From Bog-756 sp963769905 (lineage in GTDB: Bacteria > Actinomycetota > Acidimicrobiia > Acidimicrobiales > RAAP-2): 64,000 bases of DNA. Shown piece by piece: positions 32,874 through 41,635 of the stretch (the stretch's first letter is position 1; each line of letters begins with the position of its first letter). The notes under the pieces were generated by a model, which worked only from the letters and a program-made list of their open reading frames with translations, was not told the origin of the DNA and made no database searches. The stretch covers positions 1,054,001-1,118,000 of the forward strand of contig CAVYNG010000002.1 of assembly GCA_963769905.1 (NCBI GenBank), read 5' to 3'. The position numbers and the translations under genes were made by a program.

Positions 32874-34684
32874 AGATCGCAGGCATGCTTCGCTCCCCAC
32901 GGTCTGATCGCCGCGATGTCGTCGCCCAGTTGGGCGTGGAGCGGGTGCGGGGGAGCGGGGATCCAACAGAGAAGGCCACCGAGGGACTCGGTCGTTACGA
33001 CCTCTTGGCATCTGCCATCGCGGGACAGCCGGTTGGGGTTGCGTCGGTCGGGGTGGACGAGCCGGCTTGGACCGACGGCGCCACTGTGTTCATCGACGCG
33101 GGAGGGAGTCCGCGTAGCCAGGTCGCTTCACTCACCGTGCAGGCGTCGCTGCTCGGGGCCGGCAGCCTCGACGCTGCCGTCCTTGCTCCGCTCGTCCGAC
33201 GTCCGGCGCTGGCACGCCGGTACCTGGCGATCGAGGGCCACCGCGCTTTGAGCGCGGGAGAGCATCTGTTGCCGCGCTCGGTGCGGGCGCTCATCGACCC
33301 TTCGGTCGCACGCCGGACCAATTCGCCTTCGCAGTCGTTGGGGATCGCCAGGAGCCGCGAGGACATCGGCGACCCGCCCGCCGTCTTCGGAACGATCCGT
33401 CCGCGGCGAGTCGAGATGACATTCGCTCGCCTGGGAGAGCAGGATTCGGTGTCGCGACACGTTCCACGCCGGGGCGGGGACGTGCAGCTCGGCGCAGACG
33501 ACGTCGGCGACGACGACAGCTGCCCGGATGTCGACGTCTTCTCGAGCCCCATCGGGGGTGGCGGTGGTATCGGCAAGTGGCTGAAGAGACTCTTCAGCGA
33601 GGGACGCTCGCCGGGCGGAGGTCCGCCGGGTGCCGATTCGCCGACTCGCTGGAGCCGCGGCGGTGATCGGGTTGCGCGCACAGTGGCGCTCTCGACGGCG
33701 CCGATTCCAGAAGTCGCCGCCTTGGTCGAGCGGCAGGACGCCACCTATCCCGAGTGGGACGTGCACAAGAAACAGTACAAACCGGACTGGTGCACGGTGG
33801 TCGAGGTCCAGCCGACACTGACCGAGCTCGCTCCATTCGCGCTTCCCGACACCCATGCGTTGCGCCGGCCGCTGGCGCCTCTGGGCATCGATCTCGAGCG
33901 CCATCGCCGCCAGATGCAGGGCGATGACATCGACGTCGATGCCGCGGTCGAGGCCCGCGTGGAGCTGAGGGCCGGGTCGGCGCCCGACGAAGCGGTCTAC
34001 ATCGACAGTCTGCGACGACGGCGGGACCTCTCGGTGCTGCTGTTGCTCGACATCTCCGGATCCGCCGGTGAACCCAGTGCCACCGGCGTGCCGGTGCACG
34101 AACACCAACGCGGGGTGGCCGCCGCGCTCACGGTGGCTCTCCACGATCTGGGGGATCGGGTTGCGCTCTACGGGTTCCGCTCGCAAGGGAGGAGCGCCGT
34201 ACAGATCGTGCCGGTCAAGTGCTTCGGCGACGACCCCGATGCGCTGGTGATGGAGCGTCTCGGAGGATTGGTCCCCGGCGCGTACACGCGCCTCGGGGCG
34301 GCCATCCGTCACGGCACCACGGTCCTCGAAAGAGAAGGCGGCACCTCGAGGCGGCTGCTGGTGGTGTTGTCCGACGGACTGGCCTACGACCACGGCTACG
34401 AGCGCGCCTACGGGGAGGCCGACTCGCGCCGGGCCCTTGCGGAGGCTCGCCGCCAAGGGATCGGGACCTTGTGTCTGAGCGTCGGTGCCGGAACCGATGT
34501 CGAGGTGCTGCGACGCATCTTCGGGGTGGCGGCGCACGCGTCACTGTCGCGGATCGAACAACTCCCCGCGGTGGTCGGGCCCCTGTTCCGTGCGGCCCTT
34601 CGGTCGGCCGAGCTCCAGCGGAGAGCCTCGCAGAGACGACAACGTACAAAGGAGCGCCTCGACGTCGAAGAGAAGACGACATGA
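32870..34684 (+). CDS. VWA-domain protein, NorD/CbbO-like
   Basis: The 604-residue protein has a poorly conserved N-terminal half, a Gly-rich segment IGGGGGIGKW near the middle, and a C-terminal von Willebrand A domain. The VWA metal site is DISGS (Asp394), followed by YTRLGAAIRHG and VVLSDGLAYD. NorD and CbbO proteins pair with a MoxR ATPase to remodel or load metal into a target enzyme. Start GTG overlaps the previous stop by 4 bases, and the next gene overlaps the stop by 4 bases, so the stoichiometry is likely fixed. No Rubisco or nitric oxide reductase is present, so the client is unknown. Confidence 0.88.
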   Translation: MKIAGMLRSPRSDRRDVVAQLGVERVRGSGDPTEKATEGLGRYDLLASAIAGQPVGVASVGVDEPAWTDGATVFIDAGGSPRSQVASLTVQASLLGAGSLDAAVLAPLVRRPALARRYLAIEGHRALSAGEHLLPRSVRALIDPSVARRTNSPSQSLGIARSREDIGDPPAVFGTIRPRRVEMTFARLGEQDSVSRHVPRRGGDVQLGADDVGDDDSCPDVDVFSSPIGGGGGIGKWLKRLFSEGRSPGGGPPGADSPTRWSRGGDRVARTVALSTAPIPEVAALVERQDATYPEWDVHKKQYKPDWCTVVEVQPTLTELAPFALPDTHALRRPLAPLGIDLERHRRQMQGDDIDVDAAVEARVELRAGSAPDEAVYIDSLRRRRDLSVLLLLDISGSAGEPSATGVPVHEHQRGVAAALTVALHDLGDRVALYGFRSQGRSAVQIVPVKCFGDDPDALVMERLGGLVPGAYTRLGAAIRHGTTVLEREGGTSRRLLVVLSDGLAYDHGYERAYGEADSRRALAEARRQGIGTLCLSVGAGTDVEVLRRIFGVAAHASLSRIEQLPAVVGPLFRAALRSAELQRRASQRRQRTKERLDVEEKTT

Positions 34685-35478
34685 CGGGAGGAACACGGCC
34701 GTACTACGTCCCCGTCGGCAACGAGGAGCAACTCTTCAAGGCCGCGTTCCACCAGGGCCTCTCTGTCCTCCTCAAGGGACCCACGGGCTGCGGCAAGACC
34801 CGGTTCGTCGAAACGATGGCCTTCGACCTCGCTCGGCCGCTCATCACGGTTGCCTGTCACGACGACCTGACGACCGCCGATCTCGTGGGGCGATTTCTCC
34901 TGAGGGGAGATGAGACGGAGTGGATTGACGGGCCACTCACCCGGGCGGTGCGTGACGGCGCGATCTGCTACCTCGACGAGATCGTGGAGGCTCGCCAGGA
35001 CACCACGGTGGTGCTCCATCCGTTGGCCGACCATCGACGCCAGCTGCCGATCGATCGACTGGGGATCACCCTCGAGGCGCCACCGGGGTTCTGCTTGGTC
35101 GTCTCCTACAACCCTGGGTACCAGAGCGTGCTGAAGGACCTGAAGGACTCGACCCGCCAACGCATGGTCGCCATCGAGCTCGACTTTCCACCACCAGACG
35201 TGGAGGAGAAGGTGGTTGCACACGAGGCCGGTGTGGAACAACAGACCGCCGCGCAGCTCGTGGAGCTCGCTCAGGCCATCCGCCGACTCGAATCCGCTGG
35301 CTTGCGAGAGGTGGCTTCTACTCGGGTCCTCATCGCAGCGGGAAAATTGGTCCTGGAGGGTCTCACCGTTCGGAAGGCGGCACGCGCTGCGGTGGCCGGT
35401 CCACTCACCGACGATCCTCGAGTCACCGCCGGCTTGTTCGAGATGATCGACGCGTATCTCACCGACCCATCGGCATGA
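34681..35478 (+). CDS. MoxR-family AAA+ ATPase, NorQ/CbbQ-like
   Basis: The 265-residue protein has Walker A GPTGCGKT (33-40), Walker B CYLDE (96-100), a sensor region VVSYNPGYQ, and a C-terminal lid. It closely follows the CbbQ/NorQ pattern and forms, with the preceding VWA protein, an ATP-driven chaperone pair. ATG 34681 overlaps the VWA stop (ATGA). The frame extends back to 34219, but that part is a shadow of the VWA gene. In other systems the pair acts on Rubisco or nitric oxide reductase; here neither exists, so another metalloenzyme of the island is the likelier partner. Confidence 0.93.
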   Translation: MTGGTRPYYVPVGNEEQLFKAAFHQGLSVLLKGPTGCGKTRFVETMAFDLARPLITVACHDDLTTADLVGRFLLRGDETEWIDGPLTRAVRDGAICYLDEIVEARQDTTVVLHPLADHRRQLPIDRLGITLEAPPGFCLVVSYNPGYQSVLKDLKDSTRQRMVAIELDFPPPDVEEKVVAHEAGVEQQTAAQLVELAQAIRRLESAGLREVASTRVLIAAGKLVLEGLTVRKAARAAVAGPLTDDPRVTAGLFEMIDAYLTDPSA

Positions 35479-35514
35479 TGGATCCGATTGACGGACCCTC
35501 GGGCGGCTCACTAG

Positions 35515-35529
35515 GTTCCCGATCGGAAC
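35515..35529. promoter_or_regulatory. inverted repeat upstream of the signal-less binding protein gene
   Basis: GTTCC and GGAAC are perfect arms around CGATC, in the 106-base gap between the MoxR gene and the next gene. The repeat suggests a separate promoter and operator for 35585-39371. Confidence 0.5.
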
Positions 35530-35584
35530 AAAGATCAGGTTAGTGGCATCAGGTGCGCGCCGCGGGGCGCCGAAGGGGGAGCGA

Positions 35585-36697
35585 GTGTCCTACGAGAGCG
35601 ATGCCGAGCCGATCAAGCTCGGATATCTCTTCGACTTCAAACTTCCGGACGGGTATCCGGAGGAAGGGCGTCGGGATCTGGTCTTGCCCTTCGAGCTGGT
35701 GTTCGAACAAGGACTGCAACGCGGGCTGATCGATCGTCGGGTCGAGATCGTCTTTCGTGAGGTCGAGGGCCTGCCGAAAGGGACGATCAAAGCCGTCATC
35801 GGGGCGTTCGGTGAACTCGTCGACGAAGGATGCCTCGCCGTCTTCGGACCGGCGATCACCGACAACTGCGTCCCGACCCGCGAAGCGATCGAAGAGCGGT
35901 TCCATGTGCCGGCGATCAGCGTGACCGGAACCGACGATTGGCTGGGCGAATGGACGTTTTCGCTCTCGATGGGTTCGATGACCGACGAGCCCATCTTCTG
36001 GGCAGATCTCCTCGAGCGCGGCGGTCACACCGAGGTCGGTGTGCTCATCGAGCAGTCGCTCGTCGGTGAGACCTATGTCAGGAATTTTCGGAAGGCCTGC
36101 AGCGCAAAAGGCATCCGGATCGTGGCGGAGGAGTGGATCCCCCAGACCGCGCAGGACATCAGTCAGCCGGTCCGCCGGGTCTACGAGGCCAAGGCGGCCG
36201 CCCTGGTCCACTGTGGCTTCGGCTTCGGGATCGCCCGCGTGAACCCCGCCCTTGCCCAGATCAACTGGGATCCACCTCGATTCACGGGTACGGCGTTCCA
36301 GAACGCGTGGCTTCACCAGGTCATGTGGGACGCAATCCTCGGATGGACCGGTCTCGATCAATACGACGAGGGGAACGTCGTCGGTCAGCGGTTCCTCGAC
36401 GAGTACGAGACCGCATACGGGCGGCGTCCCGAGTACTGCGTACCCCTGGTGAACCGTGATCTCGCGACGCTGCTGCTCCATGCCTTCGCCGATGCGCATC
36501 CACTGACACCTCGGGGGGTGAAGGAGGCTCTCGAACGGGTGAAGATGCTCCCCGCGGCGGCCGGAGCGCCAGGGACGCGCCTCTCCTTCGGCAAGTGGAC
36601 CCGGAGGGGTTGGATGGGCGCCGGCTACCTGGTCGCTCGGCAACTCGAGCCGGAGTTCGGCAAGTCCCGCCTGGTCGGTCGCTTCGGAGAGGTCTGA
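35585..36697 (+). CDS. type I periplasmic-binding-fold protein without signal peptide
   Basis: The 370-residue protein starts directly with the first strand of the fold (PIKLGYLFDFKLPDG) and shows leucine/amide-binding features: AVFGPAITDN, VLIEQSLVGETYVRNF and the two-lobe length. No signal peptide or lipobox precedes it; GTG 35585 with AAGGGGGAG 4 bases upstream leaves no room for one, and the upstream in-frame codons (from 35543) are basic but not hydrophobic. It would therefore stay in the cytoplasm, as AmiC does, and could be a ligand sensor. It is followed 4 bases later by an AveC-like membrane protein, so the pair may act together. Confidence 0.82.
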   Translation: MSYESDAEPIKLGYLFDFKLPDGYPEEGRRDLVLPFELVFEQGLQRGLIDRRVEIVFREVEGLPKGTIKAVIGAFGELVDEGCLAVFGPAITDNCVPTREAIEERFHVPAISVTGTDDWLGEWTFSLSMGSMTDEPIFWADLLERGGHTEVGVLIEQSLVGETYVRNFRKACSAKGIRIVAEEWIPQTAQDISQPVRRVYEAKAAALVHCGFGFGIARVNPALAQINWDPPRFTGTAFQNAWLHQVMWDAILGWTGLDQYDEGNVVGQRFLDEYETAYGRRPEYCVPLVNRDLATLLLHAFADAHPLTPRGVKEALERVKMLPAAAGAPGTRLSFGKWTRRGWMGAGYLVARQLEPEFGKSRLVGRFGEV

Positions 36698-36701
36698 CAG
36701 G

Positions 36702-37850
36702 GTGGTCACCCAGCTCAGTCAGCAGGAAGCTTCCGAGCGCCCGCTCCCGCCCGCGGCGACCCACGAGACGTCGGAGCGATCGAGGATCGCCTTGGTCGTC
36801 GCTTTGTGCGCCCTTGCGGTGTGCTTGATCTTCGTCGCCCACAACGCGCGGCACGGCGCGGTGGCACCGCGTATCCAGAATCCGGCGGCGCATTCCGCGG
36901 TGAGCCCGGCGACGCCGCTGTTCGGCTGGACCCACTGGCTCGGGTTCCTGCAGTACGGCACGCTCGCCGGCATGGTGCTGATCGTCGTGGCGTTCGCCGT
37001 GGCCTGGTGGCGATTCCCGAAGCACCCGATCTTGCTCATGGCCATCGCCTGCACGACGCTCGTCGTGCAGGACCCGATCATGAACTGGGCGCCCTACGCG
37101 GTCTACAACCCGGGGCTGTGGCATTGGCCGGAGACCTGGCCGCTCGTCTCCATCTCGCCGACGGTCGAGCCGTTCATCGTCCTTGGCTACGTGACCTTCT
37201 ACCTGGTGCCGGGCCTCGTCGGCATCTGGGTCCTCCGCCGGATTCAGCGCCGGCGTCCCGTGACGTCGTTCGTGTGGCGGCACCCGCTGATCAGCCTCAG
37301 CCTCCTCATCTACCTCATCGGCTTCGTCTACGACGCCATCCAAGAGATCATCCTGGTGCGGACTCAGCTCTACACCTACTCGCAGGTGATCCCCTTCGGC
37401 TCGGTGTTTACCGGCAAGCCCTATCAGTTCCCGCTGCTCTGGGAGTCGTCTCTTGTGACCGCCGTGATGATCCCAGCCGGAGTGCTCCTCTACCGCGACG
37501 ACACCGGTCGCACCGTCGCCGAGAAGCTGGCCCAGCGGGTCCGCGCCTTCCGCGGGTACCCGGCACTCGGCTCGTTCCTCGTGATGTTCCTCATCCTCAA
37601 CGCCTGTTACCTGTTCCTCTACGGCGGCAGCTTCGCCGTCATCCGGGCAAGCGGCGCCGCCACGTCGGTGGCCTGCCCCTATCCGTTCCCGACCGCGAAG
37701 GTCTACGACCCCCAGGGCGACTACGAGAAGGCGGGCCAACCAGGTCCCTACTCGGCCGGCATCTGGGACGGCTGGGAGACCGGCCAGTCGGGGCGCCCGG
37801 ACGTGGGTGCACCTGCGTCCGATGGGCGCTGCAGCCCGAAGAGTGGCTAG
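36702..37850 (+). CDS. AveC-like (spirocyclase family) multi-pass membrane protein
   Basis: The 382-residue protein has about seven hydrophobic segments, among them IALVVALCALAVCLIFVAH, GTLAGMVLIVVAFAVAW, FIVLGYVTFYLVPGLVG and SFLVMFLILNACYLFLY. Features such as QDPIMNWAPYAVYNP and the later cluster of Trp and Pro residues recall the AveC-like domain family, which includes the avermectin spirocyclase/dehydratase AveC. I infer the family from this pattern, so the function is tentative; an isomerising or dehydrating membrane enzyme is possible. The C-terminal tail is hydrophilic. The gene lies 4 bases after the signal-less binding protein and 36 before an aldehyde dehydrogenase. Confidence 0.75.
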   Translation: MVTQLSQQEASERPLPPAATHETSERSRIALVVALCALAVCLIFVAHNARHGAVAPRIQNPAAHSAVSPATPLFGWTHWLGFLQYGTLAGMVLIVVAFAVAWWRFPKHPILLMAIACTTLVVQDPIMNWAPYAVYNPGLWHWPETWPLVSISPTVEPFIVLGYVTFYLVPGLVGIWVLRRIQRRRPVTSFVWRHPLISLSLLIYLIGFVYDAIQEIILVRTQLYTYSQVIPFGSVFTGKPYQFPLLWESSLVTAVMIPAGVLLYRDDTGRTVAEKLAQRVRAFRGYPALGSFLVMFLILNACYLFLYGGSFAVIRASGAATSVACPYPFPTAKVYDPQGDYEKAGQPGPYSAGIWDGWETGQSGRPDVGAPASDGRCSPKSG

Positions 37851-37886
37851 AACAGGGACCAGCACCAACCGAGGAGGCAACTCAAC

Positions 37887-39371
37887 GTGTCCGAAACACC
37901 GAACGTCCGCTTCGAGACGAGGATGCTGATCGACGGAAAGCTGGTCGACGGCGAAGCAGGGACCTTTCCCAACATCAATCCCGCCACCGAAGAGGTGCTG
38001 GGCGAAGCCCCCGATGCCTCGAAGGCCGACATGCACCGGGCCATCGACGCGGCACGGCGGGCGTTCGACGAGACGGACTGGTCGACCAACCGCGCCTTTC
38101 GCAAGCAATGCCTCGAACAGTTCCACCAGGCACTGGAGTCCGAGCAGGAGGAACTGCGCGAAGAGCTGATCCTCGAAGTGGGCTGTCCGCGCATGGTGAC
38201 ACACGGCCCGCAGCTCGACGCGCCCCTGTCGGGCGGACTGACCTATCCGGCCAAGCTGATCGAGGAGTACCCGTGGGAGACGGACCTCGGAGAGGTCCTG
38301 TCAGAGCTGACCGGCCAACTCACCACGCGCAGGGTGTGGCGCGAACCCGTCGGCGTCGTCGGTGCCATCGTCCCGTGGAACTTTCCCTTCGAGGTCGCGA
38401 TCAACAAGCTCGGCCAGGCGCTCGCGACGGGCAACACCGTCGTATTGAAGCCGGCACCCGACACCCCCTTCAACGCGACCCGTCTCGGCAGGTTGATCGC
38501 CGAATGCACCGACATCCCTGCGGGCGTCGTCAACGTCGTGACGTCGTCGGACCATCTAGTGGGCGAGGAGTTGACGCTCTCTCCCAAAGTCGACCTGATC
38601 TCGTTCACCGGATCGACCGCCGTGGGCAGGCGCATCATGGAGAAAGGCGCGGCGACGATGAAGCGCCTTTTCCTCGAACTCGGTGGCAAGTCGGCCACCA
38701 TCGTCCTCGAGGACGCCGACCTCGACCTGTCGTGCATGATCGGCATTGCGCCGTGCATGCACGCCGGCCAGGGTTGTGCCATTCCGACGCGGATGCTCCT
38801 GCCGCGCTCGCGGTACGACCAGGGTGTCGAGATCTTGAAGGCGATGTACGAGAGCATCGTGCCCGGCGATCCACAGCAGTCTGATGTCCTGTGCGGCCCG
38901 GTGATCTCGGAGAAGCAGCGTGGCCGTGTCCTCGGCTACATCCAGAAAGGCATCGACGAGGGCGCGACACTCCTCGTCGGTGGGACCGATGCGCCGCCCG
39001 GCCTCGACCGAGGCTTCTATGTGACGCCGACGTTGTTCACCGACGTCGACAACTCCATGACCATCGCCCAGGAAGAGATCTTCGGCCCGGTCCTCGTCGT
39101 CATCCCGTTCGACGACGAGGAGGACGCCGTCCGGATCGCCAACGACAGCCCCTACGGGTTGGCCGGAAACGTCATGGCCGGTTCTCTCGAGGGTGCACTT
39201 GCCGTCGCCCATCGCCTCCGGGCGGGGTTCGTCGGGGTGAACGGCGGCGCCCCGTACTTCGCAGACGTGCCGTTCGGGGGGTACAAGGCGAGTGGGATCG
39301 GCCGCCAGAACGGCTACGCCGGGTTCGAGCAGTACCTGGAGGTCAAGTCGGTCGCCTGGCCGGCGGGCTGA
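37887..39371 (+). CDS. NAD(P)-dependent aldehyde dehydrogenase
   Basis: The 494-residue protein has IVPWNFPF with the oxyanion Asn, LELGGKSA with the general-base Glu, GQGCAI with catalytic Cys297 and a C-terminal FGGYKASGIGRQNG. It would oxidise an aldehyde to an acid. GTG 37887 has GAGGAGG about 10 bases upstream. It closes the run starting with the binding protein and AveC-like genes, which suggests that an aldehyde is made there. It shares general layout but no special resemblance with the one at 9031. Confidence 0.95.
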   Translation: MSETPNVRFETRMLIDGKLVDGEAGTFPNINPATEEVLGEAPDASKADMHRAIDAARRAFDETDWSTNRAFRKQCLEQFHQALESEQEELREELILEVGCPRMVTHGPQLDAPLSGGLTYPAKLIEEYPWETDLGEVLSELTGQLTTRRVWREPVGVVGAIVPWNFPFEVAINKLGQALATGNTVVLKPAPDTPFNATRLGRLIAECTDIPAGVVNVVTSSDHLVGEELTLSPKVDLISFTGSTAVGRRIMEKGAATMKRLFLELGGKSATIVLEDADLDLSCMIGIAPCMHAGQGCAIPTRMLLPRSRYDQGVEILKAMYESIVPGDPQQSDVLCGPVISEKQRGRVLGYIQKGIDEGATLLVGGTDAPPGLDRGFYVTPTLFTDVDNSMTIAQEEIFGPVLVVIPFDDEEDAVRIANDSPYGLAGNVMAGSLEGALAVAHRLRAGFVGVNGGAPYFADVPFGGYKASGIGRQNGYAGFEQYLEVKSVAWPAG

Positions 39372-39400
39372 GCAGCCCTCCGGGCGAAGCGCGGGGCGAT

Positions 39401-40162
39401 TCAGGGATTGAGTTGCCCGGTCGGCCGGATGACCAGCTCGTTGATGCAGAGGCCTTCCGGCCGGCTGATCATGAAGACGATGGAGTCGGCGAGCGCCGTC
39501 GGTGAGGCCGGTCCGCTGTCTCCGGCGAACCAGGGGATGTAGTCGGGCGGGATGTCACCGTCGAAGACCATGCCTTCGAGAGTGAGACCCTCGGTCTCGA
39601 ACATCCCCGGCATGACGCAGCTCACGTTCACGCCGACCGGAGCGAGCTCGAGGCGGAGGGCGTCGAAGGCAGCTCGCTGACCGCGCTTGGAAGCTGCATA
39701 GATGCCGGTGCCGGGCATCGGAGTGATGGATCCGGTCGAGCCCACGAGCACCACATCCCGTCGACCGGCCGACGGGAAGTGGCCGACCGCGTACTGCACG
39801 GTGGCGAGGGGACTGGTGAGGTTCAGGTCGAAGAGCTCCCGCCAGCGCTCCGGAGTTCCGGTCATGATGGTCCCGACCATCGATTTGCCGGCCACCGCGA
39901 TGACCCCGTCCAGACCGCCGAGGGAACTGGCCGCTTCAGCGATCGCAGTTTCGAGCGCGCCGAGATCGGTGACGTCACACGGCACGGCCACTGCTCGATC
40001 GCCGAGCTCTCCGTGCAGGTCGTCCAGACGCTCCTTGCGCCTTGCCATCATCGCCACCGATCCGCCGCACTCGACGACCGAGCGGCAGGTCGCTGCACCG
40101 ATCCCGCTCGAGGCGCCGGTGACGAGGACACGCCGCCCGGCGAGGTCAACGGTAAGACTCAT
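39401..40162 (-). CDS. short-chain dehydrogenase/reductase
   Basis: The 253-residue protein has TGASSGIG, a Ser in VGSTGSITP, Tyr-xxx-Lys in YAASKRG, and a C-terminal GLCINELVIRPTGQ. It would act on a hydroxy/keto pair. ATG 40162 has GGGAG about 7 bases upstream; the frame is open to 40480 only as a shadow of the P450 on the other strand. It converges on the aldehyde dehydrogenase at 39371 (29 bases) and diverges from the P450 at 40345, sharing an intergenic region with an inverted repeat. Confidence 0.92.
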   Translation of the reverse strand: MSLTVDLAGRRVLVTGASSGIGAATCRSVVECGGSVAMMARRKERLDDLHGELGDRAVAVPCDVTDLGALETAIAEAASSLGGLDGVIAVAGKSMVGTIMTGTPERWRELFDLNLTSPLATVQYAVGHFPSAGRRDVVLVGSTGSITPMPGTGIYAASKRGQRAAFDALRLELAPVGVNVSCVMPGMFETEGLTLEGMVFDGDIPPDYIPWFAGDSGPASPTALADSIVFMISRPEGLCINELVIRPTGQLNP

Positions 40163-40200
40163 CGATCTCCCTTCCCAACGGGAGCGAGAGCCTAACATTT

Positions 40201-40213
40201 GTTCGACGCGAAC
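40201..40213. promoter_or_regulatory. inverted repeat between divergent SDR and P450 genes
   Basis: GTTCG and CGAAC are perfect arms around ACG. The repeat lies 39 bases upstream of the SDR start (40162) and about 130 bases upstream of the P450 start, so it most directly serves the leftward gene. Confidence 0.45.
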
Positions 40214-40344
40214 CTCCTTGGGAGTCGGCCGACGCTTCGAGCCTCTTTCTCGCTCCGCTGCGCGGGCGATTTGATTGACGCGCCAAGGGTGACTGGGTAG
40301 CTTGCTTGTGAACGAATATTTGGTTATGGCTCGTGGAGGGGTGC

Positions 40345-41598
40345 ATGGAATCGTCGACGCAGGCCCCGGCGGATGTGGCCGGCAGTGCAGAAGACCACAA
40401 CGAGGACGACGAGTTCGGGCTCTTCGACGACGCGGTCGCCGGAGACCTGCGGGACCCCTATCCGGAGCTGGCACGGGCACGCCGTGAGCACCCGGTCCAG
40501 CGTCTCGACGATTCGCTCATGCCGCACGACGAGGCCCAGCCGGTGTACTTCGTCTACGGCCATGAGGACGTCAACCAAGTGCTCCGAGACCCCGAGACGT
40601 TCTCCTCGGCGCACATCATCGACCTGATCATGGGGCCGGTGATGGGGGAGCACATCATCCTCGGGATGGACGATCCGAAACATCGGCGCTATCGGGCCCT
40701 CGTTTCGACGGCCTTCCGGCAGAAGGTCCTCTCCCGCTGGGAGAGCGAGCTCGTCGAGGGGGTCGCCAACGGTTTGATCGATCAATTCGTCGATCGGGGC
40801 TCTGCAGAGCTGGTCAGGGAATTCACCTTTCCCTACCCGACCCAGATCATCTCGGGATTGCTGGGACTGCCTCGAGAGGACTACAAGAGGTTCCAGCGTT
40901 GGTCCATCGCGATCCTCAGCTTCCTCTCGAAGCAGGACGAGGCGATCGCAGCCTCCGAGGAGGTCAAGGAGTACGTGGCCAAGGTCCTCGAGGAGCGGCG
41001 GCGTGAACCGCGAGAAGACATCATCAGTGATCTGGCCCTTGCCGAATTGGACGGAGAACACCTCAGTGACGACGAGATTTTTTCCTTCGTGCGTCTCCTG
41101 CTACCGGCCGGTATCGAGACGACGTTCCGTTCGACCGGCAACCTCCTGCTGACCCTGCTGTCGCACCCCGATCAGCTCGAGGCGGTCCGGGCGGACCGAA
41201 GCCTGATCCCCCAGGCCATCGAGGAGGCGCTGCGCTTCGAGACTCCGTTGCTGAACATCACCCGACTTGCCACGAGGGAGACCGAAGTCGGGGGAGTGCC
41301 CATCCCCCGCGGGTCGACGGTCATGATCATGCTTGCGGCGGCCAACCGCGACGAGACCCGCTATCCCGATCCCGACCGCTTCGACATCTTCCGCAGCGAC
41401 CCGAAGCCGCACATCTCCTTCGGCCATGGTCCCCACGTATGCCTCGGGATGCACCTGGCCCGCATGGAGACGCGGGTGGCCCTCGGTCTCCTGCTCGATC
41501 GCCTGCCCGATCTGCGTCTCGACCCAGAGGGAGACGATCCGCACATCCGAGGGCAGGTCTTCCGATCCCCGACCGCGATACCGGTGCTGTTCGGCTGA
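40345..41598 (+). CDS. cytochrome P450
   Basis: This is a soluble P450 of 417 residues. From ATG 40345, the I-helix reads AGIETT at 255-260, ExxR is EEALR at 293-297, and the heme loop FGHGPHVCLG includes Cys366. The N-terminal 25 residues are acidic and probably disordered. GTG 40333 is also in frame; the GGAGGGG between the two starts fits ATG 40345 only loosely. It is followed 37 bases later by an amidohydrolase_2 gene, repeating the P450-amidohydrolase order seen at 2933-5317. Likely redox partners are the ferredoxin at 8325 or an unseen one. Confidence 0.94.
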   Translation: MESSTQAPADVAGSAEDHNEDDEFGLFDDAVAGDLRDPYPELARARREHPVQRLDDSLMPHDEAQPVYFVYGHEDVNQVLRDPETFSSAHIIDLIMGPVMGEHIILGMDDPKHRRYRALVSTAFRQKVLSRWESELVEGVANGLIDQFVDRGSAELVREFTFPYPTQIISGLLGLPREDYKRFQRWSIAILSFLSKQDEAIAASEEVKEYVAKVLEERRREPREDIISDLALAELDGEHLSDDEIFSFVRLLLPAGIETTFRSTGNLLLTLLSHPDQLEAVRADRSLIPQAIEEALRFETPLLNITRLATRETEVGGVPIPRGSTVMIMLAAANRDETRYPDPDRFDIFRSDPKPHISFGHGPHVCLGMHLARMETRVALGLLLDRLPDLRLDPEGDDPHIRGQVFRSPTAIPVLFG

Positions 41599-41635
41599 CC
41601 CGTACGCAGATCGAAGCTGCCGTGAGGAGCAGACA

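Noticed and set aside
30177..33011. Very long minus-strand open frame opposite the lipoprotein and TetR genes
   Set aside because: Its translation has no family signature and mirrors codon bias of the plus-strand genes; a high-GC shadow.
34681..35478. Evidence for denitrification or Rubisco activation
   Set aside because: NorQ/NorD and CbbQ/CbbO-like names describe the family only; no nitric oxide reductase or Rubisco gene is in the window.
40201..40213. KstR/KstR2 operator
   Set aside because: The repeat does not match the cholesterol-regulon consensus sequences I know; it is listed only as a generic inverted repeat.
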